Origin: Legionella yabuuchiae
Lineage (GTDB): Bacteria > Pseudomonadota > Gammaproteobacteria > Legionellales > Legionellaceae
Direction: 5' to 3'
Assembly: GCF_900640115.1 (NCBI RefSeq)
Contig: NZ_CAAAIW010000017.1
Location: 1-62,214, forward strand
DNA length: 62,214 nt
A program made the position numbers and the translations under genes. Of this stretch, positions 35,772 through 44,041 are shown piece after piece. How positions within the stretch are numbered: position 1 is the stretch's first letter; each line of letters opens with the position of its first letter. Below the pieces are notes generated by a model. The model was not told where the DNA came from, made no database searches, and worked only from the letters and a program-made list of their open reading frames with translations.

Positions 35772-36863
35772 TTAAAGATCCCACAGCACTTGGCCGTGTT
35801 TAACAAACCGAGGTTTTCCGGTTTTGGCCTTTAATAATTTGCCGCGAATATCGACTAACACTTCATCGCCAACCTGCGCAGGAACGCGTGCAAACGCTAT
35901 TGAGCGCTCCAAGGTGGGAGAATAGGTTCCGCTGGTAATGATTCCTTCACGGCCATCTGAGAGAATAACACGCTGGCCGCCGCGCATAATGCCTTTGTCT
36001 TCCAATAACAGCCCTATTAGTGTTCGTTTAATGCCTTGTTGCTTTTGGGAGAGCAACGCCCCCATGCCTATGAAATTACGATCATGCGGTTCCCATTTAA
36101 TAGTCCAAGCTAAACCCGACTCCAAAGGGGTTGTTGATTGATCCATGTCTTGTCCATACAACATTAATCCAGCTTCAAGCCGAAGGGTATCACGTGCAGC
36201 CAAACCACAAGGCTGAATTCCAGCACTTAAGAGTTTAGTCCAGAGGTCACTGATTTCATCCTGCGGAACAACAATCTCTAACCCATCTTCACCGGTATAG
36301 CCTGTGCGGGCGAAAAACCAACCATCGACATCGACGCATTCAAAGGTGGTTAATGTGGAAATGGCATCGGCTTGGGCAGGGCTTAGAAGATTCAAGACTT
36401 TATTTATTGCCTTTGGCCCCTGAACCGCTAACATGGCCAGCTCATTCCGTTCCTGCAAGCCTACCGAAAATCCTTGAATTTTATCTCGGATCCAATCTAG
36501 GTCTTGTGAGCGCGTGGCTGAATTTAATACCAAACGATAATTATCTGGAGCTCGTTGATAGACAATTAGATCGTCAATGATGCCGCCATGTTCGTTGCAC
36601 ATACAGCTGTATAAAGCACGGCCTGTGTGTTCTAACTGATCCACATCATTGGTTAATAAACGTCTTAAAAATTGACGACCGCCCGCACCGAGGACATCAA
36701 CCACGGTCATATGTGAGACATCAAACATGCCGGCGTTATGGCGTACTTCTTGGTGCTCTTGCAATTGCGAACCATAGTGCAACGGCATTTCCCAACCGTG
36801 GAAATCAACCATTTTTGCACCCTGTAAGACATGATTGTCGTGAAGGGGGGTTTTTGCAAGCAT
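35772..36863 (-). CDS. gcvT: Aminomethyltransferase (glycine cleavage T protein)
   Basis: The 363-residue tetrahydrofolate-dependent enzyme releases ammonia from aminomethyl-GcvH and makes methylene-THF. Landmarks are HDNHVLQGAKMVDFHGWEMPLHYG, GMFDVSHM with the catalytic Asp (about residue 97), RTGYTGEDGLEI and the LRLEAGLMLYGQDMD block. ATG 36863 behind AAGGAAGG is chosen; an upstream frame to 36938 runs into the promoter. It is the first gene of the operon gcvT-gcvH-gcvPA-yciI-gcvPB. I saw no glycine riboswitch in its leader of about 25-30 bases. Confidence 0.96.
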   Translation of the reverse strand: MLAKTPLHDNHVLQGAKMVDFHGWEMPLHYGSQLQEHQEVRHNAGMFDVSHMTVVDVLGAGGRQFLRRLLTNDVDQLEHTGRALYSCMCNEHGGIIDDLIVYQRAPDNYRLVLNSATRSQDLDWIRDKIQGFSVGLQERNELAMLAVQGPKAINKVLNLLSPAQADAISTLTTFECVDVDGWFFARTGYTGEDGLEIVVPQDEISDLWTKLLSAGIQPCGLAARDTLRLEAGLMLYGQDMDQSTTPLESGLAWTIKWEPHDRNFIGMGALLSQKQQGIKRTLIGLLLEDKGIMRGGQRVILSDGREGIITSGTYSPTLERSIAFARVPAQVGDEVLVDIRGKLLKAKTGKPRFVKHGQVLWDL

Positions 36864-36897
36864 TGCGATTCCTTCCTTTCGCTTAAATTGAGATTTG

Positions 36898-36927
36898 ATT
36901 ATAACGAGATGTTGTTTTGCAATACAA
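36898..36927 (-). promoter_or_regulatory. Sigma-70 promoter of the gcv operon
   Basis: On the minus strand TTGTAT (36922-36927) is followed after 18 bases by a perfect TATAAT (36898-36903), which would start transcription near 36891, about 28 bases before the gcvT start. The leader is too short for a glycine riboswitch. Confidence 0.6.
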
Positions 36928-36975
36928 TGCCCCATCATCTAGTATCAAAGAAAGATTATTTCGTGAGACTCTGTA

Positions 36976-37431
36976 ATGTCCTGGCAATGGTTGCTTGATT
37001 TAGGTTGGTTTTTAATATTGCTGCTACTGTTTGGATACTTCTGGCGGACAAGGGCCGCCATTGAAAAAACCAAGCAATGGAACATAACAAAGGGTCGAAT
37101 TACTTCCTGTGAATGGAGCATGCAAGGCCATCAAGTATGGCCAAAGATTGAATATCGATATCAAGTCCGAGGACAACGATATATCGGAGAGCATCTTTTT
37201 TTAGATACACTGCATAATACTCCTTACAGTGCGCGCGCTCGCAGACTGGCACACAAAGTTGCTGATGCTTGCAAAGAAGATAAAGAGTTGGACGTTTATT
37301 ATGATCCCGCTCATCCCGAGCATGCTGTTTTAGATGTTTCAACCCCTCCCAAACTGAACTTTATTTTACTGCTCATCCTGGGATTTATGTTATTGCATCT
37401 TGTGATTATGGGATTGCGTTTTTTCTCTTAA
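36976..37431 (+). CDS. DUF3592-type membrane protein
   Basis: The 151-residue protein has an N-terminal span (about 5-23), a small beta-rich domain with CEWSMQGHQVWPKIEYRYQVRGQRYIGE and DVYYDPAHPEHAVLD, and a C-terminal span (about 130-148). This is the DUF3592 layout (DVYYNPxxPxxxVL). Function is unknown. The gene is divergent from gcvT and ends one base before the convergent IcmL-like gene. Confidence 0.8.
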   Translation: MSWQWLLDLGWFLILLLLFGYFWRTRAAIEKTKQWNITKGRITSCEWSMQGHQVWPKIEYRYQVRGQRYIGEHLFLDTLHNTPYSARARRLAHKVADACKEDKELDVYYDPAHPEHAVLDVSTPPKLNFILLLILGFMLLHLVIMGLRFFS

Positions 37432-37432
37432 C

Positions 37433-37981
37433 TTATGGGGCTGGTTTGGCCTTTGCATCTGATTGATTATCTAAGTTGTCATTTGGAGAGCTCGGTTGAC
37501 AGACGCAAGGCGGTTCAATGACCTTCGATTGTAGGCTGGTAATGGCCAAACCTCGGACCCCTTGTCCCCCTGATACTTCTTTAAACTGAATTGTGACGCT
37601 TAAAGTTTGTTTCTGTTGATATTGAGGATTTTTATACACCACGAGTAAGGGCATGTTGGCTTGCCAAACATCGCTATTGAGTGGTTTTATTTCAGGAGGA
37701 AGTTGAGCTACAGCATTCACAAAATAGTTATTTTTTTGCACAGTATCTGGCAACTTCGAAGCATTTAAGGCTTTGCTGTAAGCAATCCAGCCGTCTGCAG
37801 TAAAGTATTTCGCAATTTCTTTTTGACGTGGTAAGAAGTTTTTATAGTTATAGGTATAAGTTGCGACAATCGCCTCATTGACCCAAACGGAACGTTGGAT
37901 GTCTTCAACTTCTGCTTTGGCTGCAACAGGGATGAGCCACGCACATACCATGAAGAAAGAAGTTAAACCTTTGAAAGCCAT
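37433..37981 (-). CDS. IcmL/DotI-like periplasmic protein, orphan
   Basis: The 182-residue precursor has a signal peptide (1-23, cleavage near VAAKA) and an IcmL/DotI-like domain: VWVNEAIVATYTYNYKNFLPRQKEIAKYFTADGWIAY (31-67), NNYFVNAVAQLPPEI, and the strand block WQANMPLLVVYKN with a QTLSVTIQF strand. The tail has CxC (CVCQPS) and a polar end. IcmL/DotI is an inner-membrane core part of the Dot/Icm type IVB secretion system, and legionellae carry several stand-alone IcmL-like genes. Here the membrane anchor is replaced by a signal peptide, so it is probably not the core subunit. GGAGAGG precedes the ATG. No other dot/icm gene is near. Confidence 0.75.
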   Translation of the reverse strand: MAFKGLTSFFMVCAWLIPVAAKAEVEDIQRSVWVNEAIVATYTYNYKNFLPRQKEIAKYFTADGWIAYSKALNASKLPDTVQKNNYFVNAVAQLPPEIKPLNSDVWQANMPLLVVYKNPQYQQKQTLSVTIQFKEVSGGQGVRGLAITSLQSKVIEPPCVCQPSSPNDNLDNQSDAKAKPAP

Positions 37982-38062
37982 AATTACCTCTCCTTATCCT
38001 TATTCCTTTACCTATTGTAGAATCGAAACGCTTCACTCTGCAAATTGTGTAACCTGTGAGAG

Positions 38063-38122
38063 GATACCCCCATGATCGTTCAAAAAGCATAAATCACGCA
38101 TTTTGAAAGATTACGGGTATAT
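38063..38122. repeat. MITE-like repeat, deleted short copy
   Basis: A degenerate left arm (GATACCCCCATGATCGTTCA) is followed almost at once by the intact right arm CACGCATTTTGAAAGATTAC ending GGGTATA. The central part is lost. Confidence 0.75.
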
Positions 38123-38135
38123 ATCCCATCCGGAT

Positions 38136-38202
38136 GTCTCATCCTCAAGAGAGGGGAGAAGTTCGGTTAACCGATTAACATAACGTGAAACTAAGATGAG
38201 AC
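38136..38202. other. Interrupted palindrome in the ABC transporter leader region
   Basis: GTCTCATC (38136-38143) pairs with GATGAGAC (38195-38202), enclosing the perfect palindrome CGGTTAACCG (38164-38173). It could be an operator or a folded upstream element. It belongs to the 395-base gene-free stretch between the IcmL-like gene and the ABC permease. Confidence 0.4.
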
Positions 38203-38274
38203 AGCCCTGGATATTTCCTAAACATAACTTCATCTAAGCTAGCGATTTGTAGTAGAATCTCTCAGTCGTCAATT

Positions 38275-38346
38275 AGGGGTTTCTGCAAATGCTTACGTCG
38301 CGGCCAAACCGTGGTTGTAGCGGGGTAAGTATTTGCAGAAGGCCCT
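38275..38346 (+). promoter_or_regulatory. Long structured leader hairpin before the ABC permease
   Basis: TTCTGCAAATGCTTAC (38281-38296) pairs with GTAAGTATTTGCAGAA (38325-38340), 16 pairs with one wobble. An outer AGGG/CCCT clamp continues the stem across a 2x2 internal loop. The 28-base apical part (from GTCGCGG to AGCGGG) can fold further. It ends 30 bases before the permease ATG and lacks a T-run, so it is more like a regulatory leader or sRNA/protein target than a plain terminator. Confidence 0.5.
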
Positions 38347-38376
38347 CTTATTACTCATTATAAATAAGGGGATGTT

Positions 38377-40116
38377 ATGGATAGCAATCGTTTTTATTTT
38401 GCTAATCGAGAAAACGTCAGTCGTTATCTAAATCGTTGGGATTTATTGCTGCTGATCTTAGTTTTTTCCGTCCTCTTTTTTTTAGCTTGGGTGGGAAAGC
38501 AAATGGCTGCTCCTTACGCTCTGGGCCAGCCATTACCAATATCCTTAGATCCTGCGGTGTTGCCTTTTTATGCCGGTCGAACGGTTCTAAGAATGTTTAT
38601 TGCGTTATTGTTTTCAATAGCCTTTACTTTTATTGTAGGGACATTGGCGGCAAAAAATAAACGGGCCGAACAATTAATTATCCCAGCCATTGATATATTA
38701 CAATCCGTACCAGTGCTAAGCTTTTTAGCGATTACCGTGACAGGATTTATTCATCTTTTTCCTGGTAGCATGCTTGGCCCAGAATGCGCGTCTATTTTTG
38801 TGATTTTTACCGCCCAAGTTTGGAATATTACCTTTGGGTTTTATCAATCGCTAAAACTAGTGCCTCACGACCTTCGTGAAGCGTCTTCTATGTTTCAATT
38901 ATCGCCATGGCAGCGATTTTGGAAGGTAGAGGTGCCTTATTCCATGTCAGGATTACTCTGGAATATGATGATGTCCATGTCTGCGAGTTGGTTTTTTGTG
39001 GTGCTGTCTGAAGCCATTGTGGTTTCTCATCAAGAAATACGCTTACCTGGTGTGGGCTCCTACATTGCGCTAGCGATTGAAAGAAGCGATCTTCCTGCAT
39101 TGGGCTACGCGATGTTAGCTATGGTGGTGGTTATTTTTCTTTACGATCAAATTTTGTTTCGTCCTTTAATTGCTTGGTCAGAAAAATTTAAAGTAGAGCA
39201 ATCTCCCGACGAAGAAGAATATCAATCTTGGTTAATTGATTGGATGCGTCGTAGTCGTTTAATGAAATCTGTTGACTCGGGTCTAAGTCTGGTCAGAGAT
39301 CGTTTTGTCAATGCTCCAATTCTTAGTCGCTACACGGCCAAATCTTCTCGAGAAATTAGCACAACGAGGATTCGCCAAATTACCTGGCTCTGGAATACCC
39401 TTTTATTGCTGACTATCCTCGGGGGGGCTTATACCTTCTTGCGATATATTTTAGCCGAATTAAAAGTGAGCGATATCATTCATGTGCTGTTATTGGGCTC
39501 AGCCACCGCTACCCGCGTAATTGTCTTGATTGTCTTAAGCTCCATGGTTTGGATACCGGTCGGTGTGTGGATTGGACGTCGGCCACGTTTGGCGCAAAAG
39601 GTACAACCTGTGATTCAATTTGCAGCCGCGTTTCCAGCGAATTTATTTTATCCCTTATTTGTGATAGCGATCGTTCAGTTTAATTTAAACGTTGAAATTT
39701 GGGTGACCCCATTAATGATTTTAGGAACACAATGGTACATTTTGTTTAACGTCATTGCTGGGGCATCGACTATCCCGCGTGATTTGTTTTTAGCTGCGGA
39801 TAACTTCGGGGTTAAAGGTTGGCAATGGTGGCGAACATTAGCGCTTCCAGGCATTTTTCCCTACTACATTACCGGCGCCATTACCGCTGCAGGTGGCGCC
39901 TGGAACGCAAGTATCGTTGCTGAATGGGTGAGCTGGGGTAATACCACCTTAAAAGCCACTGGACTTGGCGCGTACATTCAAGCAAGCACTCTTGAAGGGG
40001 ACTTTCCTAAAATCGCATTAGGAACCGCAATGATGTGTTTGTATGTCCTATTTTTTAATCATATTCTTTGGCAGCCGTTGTATCGGTTAGCAGAAGAGCG
40101 TTTTAATATCAACTGA
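38377..40116 (+). CDS. Fused double ABC permease (NitT/TauT/SsuC-like)
   Basis: The 579-residue inner-membrane protein holds two complete binding-protein-dependent permease domains, about 75-270 and 370-570, each with about five or six spans. EAA loops are visible as EASSMFQLSPWQRFWKVEVP and AADNFGVKGWQWWRTLALPG, the sites that contact the ATPase. Classical systems use two separate permease chains; here they are one gene. The partner ATPase starts eight bases downstream. No periplasmic binding protein gene is next to it, so the substrate is open (nitrate, sulfonate and bicarbonate are family guesses). Confidence 0.88.
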   Translation: MDSNRFYFANRENVSRYLNRWDLLLLILVFSVLFFLAWVGKQMAAPYALGQPLPISLDPAVLPFYAGRTVLRMFIALLFSIAFTFIVGTLAAKNKRAEQLIIPAIDILQSVPVLSFLAITVTGFIHLFPGSMLGPECASIFVIFTAQVWNITFGFYQSLKLVPHDLREASSMFQLSPWQRFWKVEVPYSMSGLLWNMMMSMSASWFFVVLSEAIVVSHQEIRLPGVGSYIALAIERSDLPALGYAMLAMVVVIFLYDQILFRPLIAWSEKFKVEQSPDEEEYQSWLIDWMRRSRLMKSVDSGLSLVRDRFVNAPILSRYTAKSSREISTTRIRQITWLWNTLLLLTILGGAYTFLRYILAELKVSDIIHVLLLGSATATRVIVLIVLSSMVWIPVGVWIGRRPRLAQKVQPVIQFAAAFPANLFYPLFVIAIVQFNLNVEIWVTPLMILGTQWYILFNVIAGASTIPRDLFLAADNFGVKGWQWWRTLALPGIFPYYITGAITAAGGAWNASIVAEWVSWGNTTLKATGLGAYIQASTLEGDFPKIALGTAMMCLYVLFFNHILWQPLYRLAEERFNIN

Positions 40117-40123
40117 GATCCTT

Positions 40124-41422
40124 ATGTCTGAAACCATCATCTCGATAACTAACCTGCGGAAAGCGTATAAAAAATCAGCTGATCAGGATTTATTGGTGTT
40201 AAAAGACATCGACTTCGAATTAAAAGAAGGGGAAATCGTTGCCCTTCTTGGCAAGTCTGGATCAGGAAAATCGACTCTTCTTCGGATCATCGCGGGGTTA
40301 GTGGCGCCTTCTAGCGGTGAGGTCGCCTATCGAGGCAAGCCCGTAACGAAACCAGTGCAAGGTATTGCTATGGTGTTTCAATCCTTTGCCCTTATGCCCT
40401 GGTTAACGGTATTAGAAAATGTAGAGCTTGGCTTAGAAGCCCAAGGCATACCCAAAGAAGAACGCCGTCGTCGAGCCATTGAAGCCATTGATATTATTGG
40501 GCTTGATGGATTTGAATCGGCTTTTCCAAAAGAATTGTCTGGAGGTATGCGACAGCGGGTCGGATTTGCGCGAGCATTAGTGATTAATCCCGATGTGTTG
40601 TTAATGGATGAACCGTTTTCCGCATTAGATGTCTTAACGGCAGAAAATTTAAAATCCGACCTATTAGACTTATGGCAAGATAAAAAAACCAACACCAATG
40701 GTATTTTATTAGTCACCCATAATATTGAAGAAGCGGCTATGCTTGCGGATAGAATCATTATTTTAGGCAGTGATCCTGGGTATATTCGATCCGATTTAAG
40801 GGTAAAACTTCCCCAACCAAGAACAACGGAATCGCCAGAGTTTAGAGCATTAGTTGATAGAATTTACACGTTAATGACCACGGGCCCAAGAGAAAAAGCG
40901 CGCCATGTTCGTGAGCGGCAAATTGCTTTGGGTTATCGCTTACCGGATGTTGAGCCTTCTGAGTTATCCGGTTTAATCGAAACGATGAAATCCTTTGAAG
41001 ATCGTATGGACTTACCAGAGCTGGCCGATGAGTTGATGATGAATGTGGATGATTTATTCCCCATTCTTGAAACACTAGAAGTGTTAGGATTCGCTCGCGT
41101 GTTGGATGGGGATATTCAGCTTAGCGATCTTGGTAAGCAATTCTCAGATGCTGATTTGCAAGAACGAAAGCAAATATTTGCGAAACAACTGTTGCAGAAA
41201 GTGCCGTTGGCTCGCTATATCTGTAAGATTTTAGATGAGAAAAGCAGTCATTATGTCTCTGAAGAGCGGTTTTTAAGCAAACTAGAAGATTATTTAAGCG
41301 AGAAAGAAGCTGACCGTGTTTTAAGAACCATGATTGATTGGGGGCGATACGCTGAATTGTTTGCCTATGATTTTAATACCGGGATTTTAAGCTTAGAAAA
41401 TCCCGGTATTTCTAGCGATTAA
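40124..41422 (+). CDS. ABC transporter ATPase with C-terminal AAA-associated domain
   Basis: The 432-residue protein has a NitT/TauT-type nucleotide-binding domain (1-260): Walker A GKSGSGKST (about 45-53), Q-loop in MVFQSFALMPW, signature LSGGMRQRVGFARAL, Walker B VLLMDEPFSALD and the switch His in VTHNIEEA. Residues 285-425 form the AAA-associated C-terminal domain, helical and winged-helix-like, found in this subfamily and possibly regulatory. It is co-transcribed with the fused permease. The last 15 codons lie in a strong hairpin. Confidence 0.9.
   Translation: MSETIISITNLRKAYKKSADQDLLVLKDIDFELKEGEIVALLGKSGSGKSTLLRIIAGLVAPSSGEVAYRGKPVTKPVQGIAMVFQSFALMPWLTVLENVELGLEAQGIPKEERRRRAIEAIDIIGLDGFESAFPKELSGGMRQRVGFARALVINPDVLLMDEPFSALDVLTAENLKSDLLDLWQDKKTNTNGILLVTHNIEEAAMLADRIIILGSDPGYIRSDLRVKLPQPRTTESPEFRALVDRIYTLMTTGPREKARHVRERQIALGYRLPDVEPSELSGLIETMKSFEDRMDLPELADELMMNVDDLFPILETLEVLGFARVLDGDIQLSDLGKQFSDADLQERKQIFAKQLLQKVPLARYICKILDEKSSHYVSEERFLSKLEDYLSEKEADRVLRTMIDWGRYAELFAYDFNTGILSLENPGISSD
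41377..41412. terminator. Bidirectional terminator overlapping the ATPase 3' end
   Basis: A perfect 12-bp stem (TACCGGGATTTT with AAAATCCCGGTA) and an 8-base loop lie inside the last codons of the ABC ATPase, followed by TTTC. It serves the convergent pair ATPase/dsbA and codes for the protein end NTGILSLENPGI. Confidence 0.7.
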
Positions 41423-41440
41423 ATCTTAGGGGTTCTAGCT

Positions 41441-42073
41441 TCATGGATGTTCGTTTTTAGATTTTTTTACCAAATAATCTAAAATCGCAAACAAGCGATC
41501 CTCAGACTTAGCCATTTGTAAATCCGTCTTGTACTTGTTCTGAATTAACAGAGCGGGAACGGCGGCGATTTGATAGGTTGCCATCATGCGTTTGCTGTTA
41601 TTGATTTCTATATCAATGCTGGGTGAATTATGAAACGCGCTTTTCGCCACCTTCTCATCAATGCCCTGAGTGTGTAAAAATTGAACCATGTCTTTATTGT
41701 TGTTTAAACGCTTTTTATCCGTCAGAATGGCTTTAAAAAGAGCCGGCGTTATGGATTCTTGTAACGATAGCGCTTGAGCCGTATAAAAAGCTTTTGCGTA
41801 GAACTCCCAGTCTTTGTTAAAAATAACCGGAACTTTTTCGTAGAATACATGACTTCCTTTGGCGGCTACCCAAGTTTCTAAGCGGGTTTCCAAACGATAG
41901 CACCAAGGACATCCGTAGCTGAAAAATTCTGTGATCATCACGCGATCTTCTTGCGAAGAGCCTTCACTGGCTGTGTTGATGACGACATAATCTTTGCCCG
42001 CAACAAAGTCCTCAGCAAAGGTTAAGGTAGGAAGGAGCAAACATAAAACAATAAAACACAACCGTTTTAACAT
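41441..42073 (-). CDS. dsbA: DsbA-type thiol:disulfide oxidoreductase
   Basis: The 210-residue periplasmic protein has a signal peptide (1-20) and a thioredoxin fold with a helical insert. The active site is C55-P-W-C58, not the usual CPHC; the His to Trp change would alter the redox potential. The cis-Pro loop is in AAVPALLI. It introduces or isomerises disulfides in exported proteins, which here could include the Cys-linked major outer membrane proteins. ATG 42073 behind AAGGTG is preferred to a GTG three codons upstream. It follows cytochrome c4 by 49 bases in the same direction. Confidence 0.9.
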   Translation of the reverse strand: MLKRLCFIVLCLLLPTLTFAEDFVAGKDYVVINTASEGSSQEDRVMITEFFSYGCPWCYRLETRLETWVAAKGSHVFYEKVPVIFNKDWEFYAKAFYTAQALSLQESITPALFKAILTDKKRLNNNKDMVQFLHTQGIDEKVAKSAFHNSPSIDIEINNSKRMMATYQIAAVPALLIQNKYKTDLQMAKSEDRLFAILDYLVKKSKNEHP

Positions 42074-42122
42074 GACGTTCACCTTAGTGCTTAAACTTAA
42101 AGAAGCTATAGTTTACACGATT

Positions 42123-42722
42123 TTAATGCAAGCCGGATAAATAATAGGAAACCGCCTCCATCTCTTCTTTTCCCATACGGCTGGCGATGTCATGCATCAT
42201 GTCGTTTATATCCCCAGTCCGCGTTCGGTTCTTAAACGCTTCTAACTGCTGGATACTATATACAGCATGCTGGCCTGATAAAACCGGAAAACCAGCTTGC
42301 GCATTGCCAAACCCTTGCGGGCCGTGACAGGCGATGCAGGCGGTAATGTGTTTTTCGAAATTACCGCCACGATACAAGCGCTCACCAGGTTTAACATATT
42401 GCTTAGGCGTGGTTAGTCTTGGCAAAGGCTGATTGGCATAAAATGCAGCCAGATCACTCATATCTTGCGGAGTTAAATTGGCCATAACTGGGGTCATCAA
42501 TGGAGAGCTGCGCTTTTTTCCCTCTTTAAAATACTTCATTTGCCGAACTAAATAATCAGCATGCTGACCGGCAAGATTAGGCCATTCAGGGTTATTACTC
42601 ACGCCCGTAGGACCATGACATGCGGCACAAACGGAAGACTTTTCTTTGCCTGCCAGAGGATTCCCCTCGGCAAAGGCGAGCAAAGAACTGCATAAGAAAA
42701 GTGCAAAAGCTAATTTTCTCAT
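42123..42722 (-). CDS. Diheme cytochrome c4
   Basis: The 199-residue periplasmic protein has a signal peptide (1-19) and two class I heme c domains with CAACH (32-36) and CIACH (129-133); the Met ligands are probably in MTPVMANLT and MMHDIAS. The length and the two similar halves match cytochrome c4, an electron donor to terminal oxidases such as cbb3. It precedes dsbA, an arrangement also known from Pseudomonas, where c4 and dsbA are neighbours of engB. Confidence 0.92.
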   Translation of the reverse strand: MRKLAFALFLCSSLLAFAEGNPLAGKEKSSVCAACHGPTGVSNNPEWPNLAGQHADYLVRQMKYFKEGKKRSSPLMTPVMANLTPQDMSDLAAFYANQPLPRLTTPKQYVKPGERLYRGGNFEKHITACIACHGPQGFGNAQAGFPVLSGQHAVYSIQQLEAFKNRTRTGDINDMMHDIASRMGKEEMEAVSYYLSGLH

Positions 42723-42795
42723 CGGTTTCTCATCGGTTAAAACTGATTTAATGGTACACTGTCTTTAAGAAACTCTGCAAATTATAGTGACGCTT

Positions 42796-43404
42796 ATGAT
42801 CAATAATCCTTATACACAAGCACAATTTTTAAAAAGTGCGGCACGCGTTGAACACTTACCAGAAGATACTGGCTATGAAGTGGCGTTTGCCGGCCGCTCT
42901 AATGCCGGTAAATCCAGTGCCTTAAATTGTTTAACGGGCAAGCGTCAATTGGCCAGGACCAGCAAGACCCCAGGTCGAACGCAGCTTATTAATTTATTTA
43001 CTCTAGAGGATGATAATCACCGGTTGGTAGATCTGCCGGGTTATGGCTATGCAAAAGTCGCACAGCAAGTAAAACGTGACTGGCAAATGCACTTGGCTCA
43101 TTACCTTGAGACGCGTAAAAGCCTTACAGGGTTAGTGCTTCTTATGGATATTCGTCACCCTTTAAAAGAGCTGGATCAAATGATGGTTAATTGGGCAATA
43201 GAGCGCGATTTACCTGTTCATATTCTTTTAACCAAAGCGGATAAACTAAGTCGCGGCCAGGTTCAAGCGGCCCTGCATGAGGTTAAGAACGTTTACCAAC
43301 CAGTTAAGGATTTAGTGAGCGTACAAGCTTTTTCGTCCTTGAAAAAGCAAGGTGTGGAAGAACTGATTGATCGGTTGAATCAATGGTTTGAATATGCAAA
43401 TTAA
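42796..43404 (+). CDS. engB: Ribosome biogenesis GTPase EngB (YsxC/YihA)
   Basis: The 202-residue TRAFAC GTPase has G1 [10 protein letters not shown]2 in KTPGRTQ, G3 DLPGYGYA, G4 TKAD and G5 near VQAFSS. It helps 50S subunit assembly. It is divergent from cytochrome c4, the order engB-c4-dsbA being conserved in several gammaproteobacteria. ATG 42796 is preferred to GTG 42787; no clear RBS decides between them. Confidence 0.95.
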   Translation: MINNPYTQAQFLKSAARVEHLPEDTGYEVAFAGRSNAGKSSALNCLTGKRQLARTSKTPGRTQLINLFTLEDDNHRLVDLPGYGYAKVAQQVKRDWQMHLAHYLETRKSLTGLVLLMDIRHPLKELDQMMVNWAIERDLPVHILLTKADKLSRGQVQAALHEVKNVYQPVKDLVSVQAFSSLKKQGVEELIDRLNQWFEYAN

Positions 43405-43769
43405 GCTCTTGGCCCTTTTGAAACATCATCCATTGGAAAGATTAGTTCATCATCTTCATTATCCTCATCACCATCTTCGATCGTATCCAGAGTACATCTT
43501 GGAGAAGCTTGGTCGCTTGTATTACTTTCAAAGACTTGATTAGAGCTTGATTTGCTTGCTTCAGCGCTCTGACTTGAAGAAGAAAACATGACTCTACCGG
43601 TTTCAAGAGCTTGTTTAAATGCCTCTTTTTGGTCAAAAAACTTATTTGTTCTTCCGGATGGAGGGGAGGAAGGACTTGGCATGGGTGATGAAGTTTCAGT
43701 TTTTATTGTGAACCCAATAATGGTACGGGGTTGGGTTTTAGGTTCAGGCTTTGAGGAATTTCTTAGCAT
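43401..43769 (-). CDS. Ser-rich acidic protein, function unknown
   Basis: I recognise no family. The 122-residue product is low in complexity: a basic Pro/Ser-rich first half (with [14 protein letters not shown]), a short helix [12 protein letters not shown], a Ser-rich run ([14 protein letters not shown]), then a very acidic stretch ([15 protein letters not shown]). It has no signal peptide or membrane span. Codon use looks normal. It converges on engB with a 4-base overlap of stop codons. The lack of an obvious RBS lowers confidence. It could be a small disordered effector or a spurious frame. Confidence 0.45.
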   Translation of the reverse strand: MLRNSSKPEPKTQPRTIIGFTIKTETSSPMPSPSSPPSGRTNKFFDQKEAFKQALETGRVMFSSSSQSAEASKSSSNQVFESNTSDQASPRCTLDTIEDGDEDNEDDELIFPMDDVSKGPRA

Positions 43770-43799
43770 TGTGTAAGGCTCTAGTTGCAGTTAATCGTA

Positions 43800-43960
43800 A
43801 GTCCATTGATACTGGACCATTGTTACAAAATTGTTTAATAACGGGTTTTTACAAGCATTCGCGATGCAATCCTTCTCGGTACTCTTATTAAAAATTATTC
43901 TGAGTTGCTTCACTTCGTTCACAAAGACAACACTTACCGGCTCATTTTTAAAAATGACCA
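43800..43960. repeat. Decayed REP-like palindrome
   Basis: Fragments such as ATTCGCGATGCAATCC and GTTGCTTCACTTCGTTCACA resemble worn arms of the 'GCGAGGAGCG...GAAGCAATC' repeat seen at 31497-31636. No gene is visible between 43770 and 44041. Confidence 0.4.
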
Positions 43961-44041
43961 GAGTCCAATTGTTAATGAAGGCGTTTTAAATGTCAACAAA
44001 TTGCGAAATATACGCTTATTAAGAACATCAGTGGCGCACCT

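Noticed and set aside
36864-36975. Possible glycine riboswitch before gcvT
   Set aside because: The predicted transcript leader is only about 28 bases, and no tandem aptamer features are visible.
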